Source: Bradyrhizobium sp. NAS80.1 (GTDB taxonomy: Bacteria; Pseudomonadota; Alphaproteobacteria; Rhizobiales; Xanthobacteraceae). From it: 64,000 nucleotides of DNA. The position numbers were made by a program, and so were the translations under genes. A model generated the notes under the pieces. The model saw only the letters and a list, made by a program, of their open reading frames with translations, was not told the origin of the DNA and did not search any database. This document shows positions 8,628 through 18,600 of the stretch, piece by piece (positions within the stretch are counted from its first letter, which is position 1; each line of letters begins with the position of its first letter). The stretch lies in the NCBI RefSeq assembly GCF_001908205.1, contig NZ_LGHL01000021.1, forward strand, positions 1 through 64,000, written 5' to 3'.

Positions 8628-8783
8628 ATGCGCCGTCTGGTCTTCGCCGCTGCCTTGCTCGCGGTCGCCTCAGCAGGAATTTACACATTCTTCTCGGCCT
8701 CGTTTGCCGCAGCCTATCACGCAAAGACTTTGACATTTGCCGAGCGCTTTGCCCCGGCGCTCGAGTTGATGGAAAAGCGCTAG
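8628..8783 (+). CDS. 51-residue exported peptide
   Basis: A short frame (ATG at 8628, TAG at 8781-8783) preceded by a consensus ribosome binding site AGGAGG seven bases before the start. It begins MRRLVFAAALLAVASAG, a basic start plus hydrophobic core typical of a signal peptide, with possible cleavage after the alanines near residues 27-29. The remaining 20-odd residues are polar (HAKTLTFAERFAPALEL). It could instead stay in the membrane as a single-helix protein. It is 92 bases before the metzincin-like gene on the same strand and may share its transcript. Function unknown. Confidence 0.6.
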   Translation: MRRLVFAAALLAVASAGIYTFFSASFAAAYHAKTLTFAERFAPALELMEKR

Positions 8784-8875
8784 CGGCATAGCGCTTCGCA
8801 GCCGTAGGAAATGCAGCGGTAGTCGGGCCGGGCGTCGGTACCCACTGCGCTCGAAAACGCCCTATGGAGCGCCAG

Positions 8876-11170
8876 ATGAACGCCCAAGATGGTCCTGAAC
8901 TCGACGCACTCGTTGCGGCGGTCGCACGGCAATTTGCTGGCCTTTTTCGCGGCAAGCCAGTGCAGCCGGATCTCGAGCAACCACCGCTCCCCTGGGACCC
9001 GCAGAATCAGCTTCCGGACCTATTGTGGCCCAGGCGACACCTCGCGCTGGCCGGCCTCGAGTTGACGCAATCAATCCAGTACAACGGCGCCGTCGGCGTC
9101 AGCTACGGCGATGACAATTCGATCCCGCTCGTTGCGCTCAAGCCGCTGGTGGTGCGTGCCTATCCGTACGTGCAGCCCGGCGTTGCCGAGCCGGACACAC
9201 TCACTGGCGCACGCGTCACTGGTGAGCTGGTGCTTTCGGTTGGCGATCGAATCGTTTACCGGACCGGCCCTACGCGCGCCGACGGGGCCCGGCTCGGCGC
9301 GCGTAACGAGCTCTCGCGCGATCTGTGGGACAGCGAGTTGACGGTCCCAGTTGGTGGACCCGGCGCGCTTGCGGTGCACATCGTGCACGTCAATTCGTCG
9401 CTGAATTTCTTCGTGCCAGCATGGTATTGCCGGACCGGCCACTTTTATCTCTCCGTCCGGCTCTGGCGTGCTGGCAGCGACGGCGTTTCATCCGCGCCCC
9501 AGGATCGCGTCGCGACCGGGCGCTATATCGATTTCATCGATGTGCGGCCGCCGCGTGTCGCCGTAGTCAGGGTCAACTGGACCGACAGCGCCGGCAAGGT
9601 TACGAGCCCCACCGATGCGATTATGCTCAGCACGATGCGCACGGCCGAACGGATGCTGCCGTTCCCCTATTTTGAGACGACGATTCTTGGAACGTCGACG
9701 AACAGCTCGGCAGCGTTTGCGTCCGCCGCGACGGGTGGAGGTTGTAACACCGCGTGGACCGGCCTGCTCGCTGACCTGGCTGTCACGCGCATCTTCACCG
9801 CTCTGTTCCAGCTCGGCGATATCGTCTTCGCGTTTGTGCCGAGCGCAGCCATTCCCGCCGCTGCCGGCTCCTACAACACGGGGTGCGGTCTCGCTGAAGG
9901 CGTCGGCGCCGCCTTTGCAGGGGGCGACACAAGTTTTGCCTACGATTTCATTTTCGCCCACGAGATGGGACACGTCTTCACCTGCAACCACGTCGCGGTG
10001 CCAGGCGACAGCAGCGACGACCCAAACTATCCAAACTATGGTGGAAGCAAGACCTCCATCGGCGAAGTCGGCATCGATCCAGGAACGACGCCGCCGACGC
10101 TGTTCGGTCCGTCGGACACATCCGACATCATGTCCTACAAGCCGAAGCAGTGGATCTCGCCCTACACCTATCTGAAGATCCTTAATGCGCGCGATAATCA
10201 CCAAACCGCACCCGCCGATCCGCGTCGCGTTCGTTCGCTTCTGATCCTGGCAGTGCGAGTGCATCGCCCTGTCGGCGACGAGAACCGCATCGAGATTCGT
10301 AAGGCTTATCGGATCGAAGCCGCCGGCATGGTGTCGCGGCCGAGCGATGGCGCCATTTCGCCACTCTCGGTTGATCTGCTCGATGCGCATCGCCGGATCA
10401 TTGCGACTCATCATTGTCTCTACACGCGCGCGCAAGCGACCTGCGGCTGTTGTGGAGGAGGTGTAGCCGTTCCGCTCAACCGCGAGCCATTCTACGATCT
10501 GCATGAAGCGATTGAATGGCCGAGCGAGGAAGTCGCTGCCATCTCGTTGCATGATGGCCGCGAACCGTTCGCGACCTTCGAAGTGGGCGAACCGCCGCAG
10601 GTCGAGCTGAGCGGCCCCGAGCGGCGGGACCAATTCCTCGTACTGCGCGTGCACGCGCATCATCCGCGGGCCCGGCCGTCGATAGTCGTGCTGTTCAGCG
10701 GCGATGATCGCGCGACATGGCAACCGGTCGCGTTTGATCCTCCAGACGGCGAGGTGCTGGTGGAAAGCGAACGCTTGCCCGGCGGCGAACGCTGTTTCTT
10801 CCGCGCCATCGCAACCGCGGAATTTCGCAGCGCGAGCGCCGACAGCTCTCAATTCGAGCTGCAGCGCAGTCGTCGCCGGCTTTATCTGCGGCTGCCTGAT
10901 CCCCAGTGTCCGATAGCACCAGGCGCCGTGCCGTTGGGCGCGATGATCGATTGCCGCGGGCTCGGTGTTGTCCGGTCCGATGAAATTCGGTGGAATTCGG
11001 ATCTGGACGGCGACCTGGGCCTTGGGTACGAACTCGTCGCGCAATTGCGCGATGGACGGCACCTTATCACAGTAACCGCGCCGGACGGACGCGGCGGGTC
11101 ACTTGCCGAACGCGGCATTATCATCGTTGGCGGTCGCCCCGCTGGCGTTGTAAGCCAAGCCGAGTTCTAA
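8876..11170 (+). CDS. Large metzincin-like zinc protease of unknown family
   Basis: A 764-residue protein when started at the ATG at 8876, which has GGAG five bases upstream; an in-frame ATG at 8864 lacks this. The zinc site reads HEMGHVFTCNH (H362, H366, H372), that is HExxHxxxxxH as in metzincins but with Thr in place of the usual Gly. A Met-turn-like SDIMSY follows at about residue 419, and both features together support a metzincin fold. The region after about residue 450 looks beta-rich, like accessory Ig-like domains, and includes a CGCCGGG cluster near residue 525. No clear signal peptide is seen. Possibly an M6/M43-like or otherwise undescribed bacterial family. Confidence 0.75.
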   Translation: MNAQDGPELDALVAAVARQFAGLFRGKPVQPDLEQPPLPWDPQNQLPDLLWPRRHLALAGLELTQSIQYNGAVGVSYGDDNSIPLVALKPLVVRAYPYVQPGVAEPDTLTGARVTGELVLSVGDRIVYRTGPTRADGARLGARNELSRDLWDSELTVPVGGPGALAVHIVHVNSSLNFFVPAWYCRTGHFYLSVRLWRAGSDGVSSAPQDRVATGRYIDFIDVRPPRVAVVRVNWTDSAGKVTSPTDAIMLSTMRTAERMLPFPYFETTILGTSTNSSAAFASAATGGGCNTAWTGLLADLAVTRIFTALFQLGDIVFAFVPSAAIPAAAGSYNTGCGLAEGVGAAFAGGDTSFAYDFIFAHEMGHVFTCNHVAVPGDSSDDPNYPNYGGSKTSIGEVGIDPGTTPPTLFGPSDTSDIMSYKPKQWISPYTYLKILNARDNHQTAPADPRRVRSLLILAVRVHRPVGDENRIEIRKAYRIEAAGMVSRPSDGAISPLSVDLLDAHRRIIATHHCLYTRAQATCGCCGGGVAVPLNREPFYDLHEAIEWPSEEVAAISLHDGREPFATFEVGEPPQVELSGPERRDQFLVLRVHAHHPRARPSIVVLFSGDDRATWQPVAFDPPDGEVLVESERLPGGERCFFRAIATAEFRSASADSSQFELQRSRRRLYLRLPDPQCPIAPGAVPLGAMIDCRGLGVVRSDEIRWNSDLDGDLGLGYELVAQLRDGRHLITVTAPDGRGGSLAERGIIIVGGRPAGVVSQAEF

Positions 11171-11207
11171 CGCATACTCGTGCGCTGCGTCCTGGTACCG
11201 AACTCGC

Positions 11208-11690
11208 TCAATGCTCCGGCATTTTCGTCTCGTGCGCCTCGTCCTTGCCGCCGAGCATCCGGTGCAGCAGGCGCTCGATGCGTCGGCCGACCGTGAGCAG
11301 TACGAAGGCCAGAGCCAAAGCAACCGCGACGATCTTCCATTCTCCGGCGCCGCAGACGATACCGAGGCAGGCGGCGAGGAAGGTGCAGGCGGCGCTGGTC
11401 AGTCCGCGGACGCGAAATCTCGTACTTTGGTGCACGATGACACCGGCACCGAGGAATCCAATACCGGTGAGGATCCCCTGGATGACTCGGCTGGCAGCAT
11501 CGGTGACCTTGCCGGGCTCGGCGAACTGCACGGCGAGCAGCACGACGGTCGCGGTGGAGAGACCGACGATGCCGAGCGTCTTCAGCCCGATCGGCTTGCC
11601 GTGCAAATCCCGGTCCAGCCCGATCGCGCCGGCGGCGAGCGTCGCAACGCCAAGGCGAAGCAGGATTTCGGGCCAGTCCAGCGCTGTCAT
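11208..11690 (-). CDS. MgtC/SapB family membrane protein
   Basis: A 160-residue protein with about four to five hydrophobic helices and the MgtC signatures AAGAIGLDRDLHGKPIGLKT, GIGFLGAGVIVHQ and RGLTSAA. MgtC proteins are inner-membrane factors needed under low magnesium or acid, in some cases by acting on the F-type ATPase. This form lacks the long cytoplasmic C-terminal domain of Salmonella MgtC and ends in a short charged tail. It is convergent with the protease gene and 25 bases from the next minus-strand gene. Confidence 0.88.
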   Translation of the reverse strand: MTALDWPEILLRLGVATLAAGAIGLDRDLHGKPIGLKTLGIVGLSTATVVLLAVQFAEPGKVTDAASRVIQGILTGIGFLGAGVIVHQSTRFRVRGLTSAACTFLAACLGIVCGAGEWKIVAVALALAFVLLTVGRRIERLLHRMLGGKDEAHETKMPEH

Positions 11691-11714
11691 CGCGTGTCCA
11701 ACTTATTTCTTAAC

Positions 11715-12293
11715 CTATTTCTTGGGCAGGCGTCCCATCAGATAGAACTCTTCGTTCGGCCGCATGCCGGTGAAATTGGCGAGCCGATTGGACAGTGCGA
11801 AGAAGGCGGAGATCGCAGCGATGTCCCAGATGTCGTCGTCGCTGAAACCGTGGGGCGCAAGCGCGGCGAAATCCTCCTCGGAGACGCGCTGCGCATCGGC
11901 CGAGACCTTCATCGCGAAATCGAGCATTGCCTTCTGCCGCGGCGTGATGTCGGCCTTGCGGTAGTTCACCGCGACCTGGTCGGCGATCAGCGGGTTCTTG
12001 GCGCGAATGCGAAGGATCGCGCCATGCGCGATCACGCAATACTGGCACTGGTTGGCCGCCGAGGTCGCCACCACGATCATCTCACGCTCGGCCTTGGTGA
12101 GGCCGCCGTCCTTCTCCATCAGCGCGTCGTGATAGGCGAAGAACGCGCGGAACTCGTCGGGCCGGTAGGCCAGGGTCAGGAACACGTTCGGCACGAAACC
12201 GCTCTTCTCCTGTACGGCGAGGAGCCGCGTGCGGATGTCGTCGGGCAGGGTGTCGAGGGCGGGAGCGGGAAAGCGTTGCGCGGGCTTTGTCAT
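11715..12293 (-). CDS. AhpD-like peroxidase-related protein
   Basis: A 192-residue protein from the ATG at 12291-12293 (MTKPAQRF). The carboxymuconolactone-decarboxylase/AhpD fold is marked by the redox motif NQCQYCVIAHG (C83, C86, H90). This is the peroxidase-related subfamily, in which the CxxC pair is thought to reduce hydroperoxides with an unknown partner. It may be co-transcribed with mgtC, since 24 bases separate them. Upstream ATGs at 12299 and 12326 are possible. Confidence 0.8.
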   Translation of the reverse strand: MTKPAQRFPAPALDTLPDDIRTRLLAVQEKSGFVPNVFLTLAYRPDEFRAFFAYHDALMEKDGGLTKAEREMIVVATSAANQCQYCVIAHGAILRIRAKNPLIADQVAVNYRKADITPRQKAMLDFAMKVSADAQRVSEEDFAALAPHGFSDDDIWDIAAISAFFALSNRLANFTGMRPNEEFYLMGRLPKK

Positions 12294-12364
12294 GGGCATG
12301 GATTCCAGATCGGGGGCGGCAAACATAGTCGATGTATGAGAGACGCTCCAGAGGCGTCACAAGG

Positions 12365-12509
12365 TCTCGTGCCCCGGACGCAGCGCAGCGCCTCTTCGGC
12401 GGTGCGCTGCAGAGCCGGGGCCCATGTTTCCGAGAGTGCAGTGTGTGCGGCATGGGTCCCGGCTCTGCGCAGCAACGCCTGCGCGTTGCAGCGCGTCCGG
12501 GACACGAGA
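12365..12509. repeat. Long intergenic inverted repeat
   Basis: The outer arms TCTCGTGCCCCGGACGC and GCGTCCGGGACACGAGA mirror each other. An inner pair (GCAGAGCCGGGGCCCATG and CATGGGTCCCGGCTCTGC) is nested inside. The unit fills the gap between the AhpD-like gene and the HerA-like gene and can fold as a long two-tier hairpin. Confidence 0.6.
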
Positions 12510-12517
12510 GGTTGCTC

Positions 12518-14257
12518 TTACCGCAGCGGCTTCTTCAAGAGCGAGAAGCGATCGGGGTCCAGCCCCATCGACGGTTGCAGCATCGGGGCCTCGACGCTGG
12601 AGTGCGTCTTGGCGGGCGATGCCGAGAACACCGGGTCGTTCGGCACGTCGCGCTGCGAGGTTGCGCCGCGCCAGCGCTCGAGCACGGCGCTGACGAAATG
12701 CATGTCATGACCGGAGGTGACCGACGGCACGCTGCTGATGGTGGCCTCGCCGCGCGGCAGTTGATGTGGCGGCACCTCCTTGAAGCGCAGCCGGGTCGGC
12801 AGCGCCACGCCTTCGCCGAACGCCAGCACTTCGCGGGTGCCGAGCGAAGGCACGAAGGACAACAGGTTCGCGGCCGCATCCGACACCGCGGCGCGCAGCA
12901 GCGCCTGGTCGCGGTCGTTGGCAAGACGCATCGTGAACAGCGTGTTGCACTGGGAGATGATGGTGGCGTCGAGCTCGGCCGGACGCTGGGTGATGAGGCC
13001 GAGATAGACGCCGTATTTGCGGCCTTCCTTGGCGATGCGCGACACCGCCTTGCGGGTCGGGCCGAAGCCGACATTGCGGTCGGCGGACGCGTAACGGTGC
13101 GCTTCTTCGCAGACGAACAGCAGCGGCGAGACGCCGTCACTCCACAAGCCGAAGTCGAAGGCCATGCGGCACAGGACCGAGACGACGGAATCGATGACTT
13201 CCACCGGGAAGCCGGCGAGCTGCATCACCGTCATCGGCTTGCCGTTGGCGGGCAGGCGAAACAGATGGCTGATGACCTCGGCCATGGTGTCGCCGCCGAC
13301 ATTGGCGTTGTCGAACATGAAGGTGTAGCGCGGGTCGTTGCGCACGGCTTCGATGCGCGAGATCAGCTTGTGATAGATGATGCGCGAGGAGCGGTTTTCC
13401 AGCTTGCCCATGCGCTCGTCGATCAGCGAGATCAGGTCGACGAGCCGATAAGGCACCGGCGTATCGACGGTGTAGCCGACGTGCTTGGGGTCGACGCGCT
13501 TCAGGCCAATGCGGTCGGCGTTCTGGTACTGGGTGTAGACGCCTTTGGCGATCGGAATGACTTCGGCGAGAATGTCGAGTTCCTCCGGCACGCCAGGCCG
13601 CCCGGCGAACAGCACGTCGACGATTTCCTCGAAGTTGAACAGCCAGAACGGCAGCTTCAGGTTTCGCGGGTTGAGCACCAGCGCGCGGTCACCGAAGCAG
13701 CGGCCATATTCGTTATGCACGTCGAGCAGGAAGATGCGCAGGTTCGGTCGCGCCTTCAGGATCTCGTTGAGCAGGAGCGACACGCCGGTCGATTTGCCGA
13801 CGCCGGTCGATCCCAGCACGGCGAAATGCTTGGACAGCATTTCCTCGACGTCGACATAGGCAATGACAGAGCGGTCCTGCTGCAGGAAGCCGACATTGAT
13901 CTGGTCCGACCCGGTGGGCGCGTAGATCGTGCGCAGCTCCTGGCTCGTGATCAGCTCGACCGCATCGCCGATGGTCGGATAGTTGGTGACGCCGCGCTGG
14001 AATTTCGGCTTGTCGCTGGCGTTGAGGATTTCGCCGAGCAGGTCGACCGAAGCGATCGCAATATAGTTGTCGTTGTTCGACAGGTTTTCGCAGGAGACCT
14101 CGGTGATCATCGCGACGATGACCGAACTGTTGCAGCGGATGCTGACAAAGCGGCCGACGGTCGCCCTCACTTCCGCAATCGGCATCCGGCTTTCCGCCAG
14201 AAGACCGACCCGCGCGAGCGATCCGCGAACCGAAATCACGCGTCCAAAGGATGTCAC
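12518..14257 (-). CDS. HerA-type (DUF87) ATPase
   Basis: A 579-residue protein. An N-terminal beta-barrel (HAS-barrel-like, residues 1-120) precedes the RecA-fold motor. Walker A is GSTGVGKST (149-157), Walker B is LLFVCEEAH (about 376-384), and an arginine-bearing ITQRPAE segment follows. HerA ATPases form hexamers that translocate DNA, usually with the nuclease NurA for end resection, or in some defence systems with other partners. No NurA or other nuclease gene is adjacent here. The gene appears to be transcribed alone. Confidence 0.85.
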   Translation of the reverse strand: MTSFGRVISVRGSLARVGLLAESRMPIAEVRATVGRFVSIRCNSSVIVAMITEVSCENLSNNDNYIAIASVDLLGEILNASDKPKFQRGVTNYPTIGDAVELITSQELRTIYAPTGSDQINVGFLQQDRSVIAYVDVEEMLSKHFAVLGSTGVGKSTGVSLLLNEILKARPNLRIFLLDVHNEYGRCFGDRALVLNPRNLKLPFWLFNFEEIVDVLFAGRPGVPEELDILAEVIPIAKGVYTQYQNADRIGLKRVDPKHVGYTVDTPVPYRLVDLISLIDERMGKLENRSSRIIYHKLISRIEAVRNDPRYTFMFDNANVGGDTMAEVISHLFRLPANGKPMTVMQLAGFPVEVIDSVVSVLCRMAFDFGLWSDGVSPLLFVCEEAHRYASADRNVGFGPTRKAVSRIAKEGRKYGVYLGLITQRPAELDATIISQCNTLFTMRLANDRDQALLRAAVSDAAANLLSFVPSLGTREVLAFGEGVALPTRLRFKEVPPHQLPRGEATISSVPSVTSGHDMHFVSAVLERWRGATSQRDVPNDPVFSASPAKTHSSVEAPMLQPSMGLDPDRFSLLKKPLR

Positions 14258-14550
14258 GATGGATGAACCCGAGAAGCCAAAATGTTTCCCGGAACTATGC
14301 GCGGCCGTCGCTGGACAAACGGTTAAACGGCAGGCGCGGTCGCTTTGTTAAATCCGCGACAATTCGGTCATGAGGTTTGTACCCAATGCATGCTTGCGGG
14401 CAGAAGCCGCTGAAAATGCTGATTTTCCAAGCCTCGGGGTTCAGACGCAATTAAGGAAGATTTTACCATTCGGGCAGTCAGTCCGCCGTTCGGGGATGGC
14501 CGTTGTGGGAGGCGGGGCGGCATTCGTTGCGGAAGGGGCACGCCTTGGTT
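14258..14550. other. Intergenic gap without a supported gene
   Basis: About 290 bases between the start of the HerA-like gene and the conserved promoter of the dioxygenase gene. The open frames here have no ribosome binding site and no protein-like composition. I see no further structure. Confidence 0.5.
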
Positions 14551-14590
14551 TGTTGACGGGACCTAATCATTTGTACATTAGTACAAATGA
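14551..14590 (+). promoter_or_regulatory. Promoter with TetR-type operator for the extradiol dioxygenase gene
   Basis: A perfect inverted repeat CATTTGTAC / GTACAAATG separated by ATTA (14568-14589) follows a TTGACG box (14553-14558). The 40-base block matches 36568-36607, upstream of the tetR gene, at 34 of 40 positions. The dyad overlaps where the -10 element and start of transcription would lie, which fits repression. The messenger leader would be about 105 bases. The regulator is inferred to be the TetR protein at 36609. Confidence 0.75.
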
Positions 14591-14693
14591 GCCCGCGGCC
14601 GCAGCGCCACCCGGGCGCACCCATTGACATTGCGCCCCGCGCCCGGTTGCGCGATCCCGTGACAAGGATCGCAGCCACGCCTTGGAGGAAACC

Positions 14694-15659
14694 ATGCAGC
14701 CCGAACCGATCCTCGATCTCGCCCATCTTGGCCACATGGAACTGCTGACCCCGAAGCCCGACGAGAGCCTGAAATTCTTTGTCGACGTCATGGGCATGAC
14801 CGTGAGCGGGCAGAAGGGCGAGTCGGTCTATTTGCGCGGCTGGGACGATTACGAGCGCTATTCGCTCAAGCTCACGGCGTCGAAGACGTCAGGCATGGAG
14901 CATATGGCGCTGCGCGCGCGGAGCCAGCAGGCGCTGGAGCGCCGTGTCGCCGCGCTGAAGGGCTCCGGCTTCGACATCGGCTGGATCGACGGCGACATGG
15001 GGCAGGGACCGACCTTCCGCTGCCGCGATCCCGACGGCCACATCGTCGAGCTTTATTACGAGACCGAATGGTATCAGGCTCCGCCGGAGCTGAAGCCTGC
15101 GCTGAAGAACCAGGCGCAGCGCTTTCCCGCACGCGGCGTCAACGTTCGCCGCCTCGACCATCTCAACTGCCTCGCCGTCGACATCAAGGCCAACCGCGAG
15201 TTCTTCGAGAACTATCTCGGCTGCCGCCTCACCGAGCAGATCGTGCTCAACGACGGCCGGGAAGCGGCGATGTGGCTGACCATGTCGAACAAGAGCTACG
15301 ACTTCGCCTATTCGCTCGACCATTCCGGCGTGCCCGGCCGCTTCCATCACGTTACCTACGCGCTCGACAGCCGCGAAGAGATTCTTCGCGCCGCCGACAT
15401 TTTCCTGGAGAATGGCGTTCACATCGAGACCGGTCCGCACAAGCACGCGATCCAGCAGACCTTCTTCCTTTATGTCTACGAGCCCGGCGGCAACCGCGTC
15501 GAGGTCGCCAATGCCGGTGCGCGCCTCATCCTCGCGCCGGACTGGAAGCCGATCGTGTGGACCGAGGAGGAGCGCAAGAAGGGCCAGGCGTGGGGCCTGA
15601 AGACGATCGAGTCGTTCCACACCCACGGCACGCCCCCGGTGGAAGTGAAGCACGGTTGA
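14694..15659 (+). CDS. Catechol 2,3-dioxygenase-like extradiol ring-cleavage enzyme
   Basis: A 321-residue two-domain vicinal-oxygen-chelate protein, the usual length for type I extradiol dioxygenases. Likely Fe(II) ligands are H156 (LDHLNC), H218 or H219 (FHHVTY) and E270 (NRVEV), all in the C-terminal domain. It should cleave a catecholic ring next to the hydroxyls; the exact substrate cannot be read from sequence. The start at 14694 has GGAGGA six bases upstream. It stands alone between two minus-strand genes but carries the same promoter/operator as the tetR gene at 36609, so it probably belongs with the aromatic cluster at 35.5-43.9 kb. Confidence 0.85.
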   Translation: MQPEPILDLAHLGHMELLTPKPDESLKFFVDVMGMTVSGQKGESVYLRGWDDYERYSLKLTASKTSGMEHMALRARSQQALERRVAALKGSGFDIGWIDGDMGQGPTFRCRDPDGHIVELYYETEWYQAPPELKPALKNQAQRFPARGVNVRRLDHLNCLAVDIKANREFFENYLGCRLTEQIVLNDGREAAMWLTMSNKSYDFAYSLDHSGVPGRFHHVTYALDSREEILRAADIFLENGVHIETGPHKHAIQQTFFLYVYEPGGNRVEVANAGARLILAPDWKPIVWTEEERKKGQAWGLKTIESFHTHGTPPVEVKHG

Positions 15660-15660
15660 T

Positions 15661-18600
15661 TTAGTGCGGAGGCGATCGCACCCGCGCGATCGTCTCGCGG
15701 ACGCCGGTCCATGCGGGCTTGTCGGGCGCGAATTGCTTGCGCAGGAAGGTGACGAGCTCCTCGACCTGTGCGTCGCTCATGCTCGCCTGGAAGGCGGGCA
15801 TGTAGCCGAGATCGCTCGAGACGGGCTCGGCGATGCCGTGCAGGATGACCTGAACGAGATTGTCCGACGTTGCACTGTGCAGGTTGCTGTTGAGCGCGAG
15901 CGAGGGGCGGCTGCCGAACAGCGGCAGTCCGCCGACCTCGTGGCAGGCGGCGCAGGCGCCGAGATAAAGCCGCGCGCCGGTGGAAGAGGCGACGGTGACC
16001 TGCGTTGCGCTCTCGAGATTCGCGGCGAGTGCATCCGGCGCAGGTGCATCGGCTGTCGCGTCGTTGAACGAGTTGAGATAGGCGGCCATCGCGCGAATGT
16101 CTTGATCGGGCAGGGCGGCGAGATCCCTGACGATCGGCGCCATCGGGCCGGCGGCCACGCCGTGGTAGCGCGAATGGCCGGTGCGCAAATAGGCGTAGAG
16201 TTCGTTCTCACTCCACGGGATCGGCGCGTGCGAGAGCGAAGTCAGCGGCGGCGCCTCCCAGCCTTCAGCAAAGCCGCCGGCGAGATAGGCCTCGCGCTGC
16301 TCGGCGCCGAGCGCGTTGCGCGGTGAGTGGCAGGCGCTGCAATGGCCGAGACCCTCGACGAGATAGGCGCCGCGATTCCACAGCTCCGATTTTGCGGGAT
16401 CAGGTTTGAACTCGCGCGTCTGATGGAACAGCGCATTCCAGCCCGCGAGCAGCGGGCGGAGATTGAATGGGAAGGCGAGCGTGTTTGCCGGCGCGGTCGC
16501 GCGGACCGCGGGCTGCGCCATCAGATAAGCGTAGAGCGCCTGCATGTCGGCATCATCAGTCTTCGAAAAATGCGTGTAGGGGAAGGCGGGATAGAGCTGC
16601 CGTCCGTCGCGATGAAGCCCGTCCCGCATCGCGCGCTCGAAGGCGGGATAGGACCAGGCACCGATGCCGGTCTCGACGTCGGGCGTGATGTTGGTGGAGT
16701 AGATCGTTCCGAACGGCGTCTCCAGTGCGCGGCCGCCGGCGTTGAGTGCGCCTCGAAGCGTGGCGTGGCACTCCGCGCAATTGCCGAGCGCGGCGAGCTG
16801 CTGGCCGCGCGCGATCGTCGCCGCGGAATAGACCGAAGCGTCGGGCCGTGCGATCGGTGCGATCGCGCGCCCCGGCAGCAGCGCCGCGCCGATGCCGATC
16901 GCGGCGGTGCAGACGGCCGCAATCGTCGCGAAGATGCCGGCGCGCTTCGCGAACGGATTTTGCCAGATGCGAGACGGCGGCGACGCTGCAGGGGCGGGCA
17001 GGGCCTGCGGCGTGGCGGATGCATCGCCGTGTAACCCGTTGAGGATACGCTCGGGCGTAAATGGCGGCTCGCGAAAGCGCACGCCGGTGGCGTCGAAGAT
17101 CGCATTGGCGATCGCTGCCGCGCTCGGCACCGATGCGGACTCGCCGACGCCAAGCGGCGGCTGGTCCGGCCGCGGCAGCATCAACACGTCGATCTTGGGC
17201 ACGTCGGGGAAGGGAATGATCGGATAGGCGCCCCATTCGCGCGCCGCCACCGCGCCGCGCTCGAACGAGACCTCCTCCATCAGCGCGCGGCTGGTGGACT
17301 GGATGACGTTACCCTGGATCTGGTGCCGCACGCCGTCCGGATTGATCATCAATCCGGAGTCCTGCCCCGCGACCACGCGCGTCACACTGACGTCGCCGGT
17401 CGTCTTGTTCACCGCAACGTCGGCGACCCAGGCTGACCATGCCGCGCCATAGCCCGGAAACTTGCTGTGGACATAGAGTGCGTAGGCAAAGCCGCGCCCC
17501 TGCACGACCTCACCGTCCTTGGCTTGCCGTACCGGTCGCGGCGTCCAGCCCGCGCGCTCTGCCACCGCATTGACGAGATCGACGGCGCGCTGGTCCTTCA
17601 AATAGCGCAGGCGATATTCGATCGGATCGACGCCGGCCTCGGTCGCGGCTTCGTCGATATAGGATTCATGCGCAAACGTGTTCGGCAGCGCCGAGACGCC
17701 GCGAAACCAGGACGCACGCACGATCGGCGGCATGTCGTGGGCGACGACGCGCATGTGGTCGTAATCATAGGGCGGGATTGCGGTACGGTCGCCCATCTGG
17801 AGCACGGCAGGTTCGGGCGAAATCCGCCCGGTCAGCAGAAGCGCGAGCGTCGGTGCCGCATTCGACGGATAGCGCGTGGCGAGATCGTAAGCAGCGACGC
17901 CGCCGTCCGCGTCCAATCCGCCATTGACGTCGATCAGCTGCGCGGTGCCCTTGGGCTCCCAGGCGTGCTCCTGCTCACGCGTCAACTGCACGCGCACGGG
18001 CCGGCCGACCGCGCGCGACAGCAGCAGCGCATCGGCGGTGACGTCATCGGCGCAGTTGCGGCCATAGCAGCCGGCAGCCTCGAGCCTGATGACCTCGATC
18101 TCGCTTTCCGCCCGCTCGATCAGCAGGGCCAGATCGCAGCGCAGCACATGCGGGTTCTGCGTGCCGGACCAGACGCGGATATTGCCGTCCTGAAAGTCGG
18201 CGACGGCACAGGACGGGCCGATCGCGGCGTGCATCTGATACGGCCAGACATAGGTGCGCTGCATCGGCTTGGCCGCGCCGGCAATCGCCGCACTGACGTC
18301 GCCCTTGTCGATCAACGTGCGCGGCGTCGACGGATTGGCGCGCAGCGCGGTCTCGACATCGGCGAGGTCAGTCAGTGCCGGCGTCGGCTTCCAGCGCACC
18401 GCGAGCTGCTCCGCCGCGCGGATCGCGTTCTCCTCGCGCTCGGCGACGACGCCGACGAAGTCGCCAAGGCGCACGACGGCCACGAGGCCGGGAATGTCGC
18501 GTACCGAGGCCTCGTCGACCGCAATCAGGCTGGTGCCGACGAACGGACCGGCATCGACACCGGCGTAGGGCGGACGCACCACGCGGCCGTGCAGCATGCC

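Noticed and set aside
12332-14266. Long plus-strand open frame of more than 600 codons
   Set aside because: It lies opposite the HerA-like gene, which has Walker A and B motifs. The plus frame has no domain features and is dominated by Arg, His, Gly and Asp.
14370-14627. 85-codon plus-strand frame upstream of the dioxygenase gene
   Set aside because: It runs through the promoter/operator block, has no ribosome binding site, and its composition is not protein-like.
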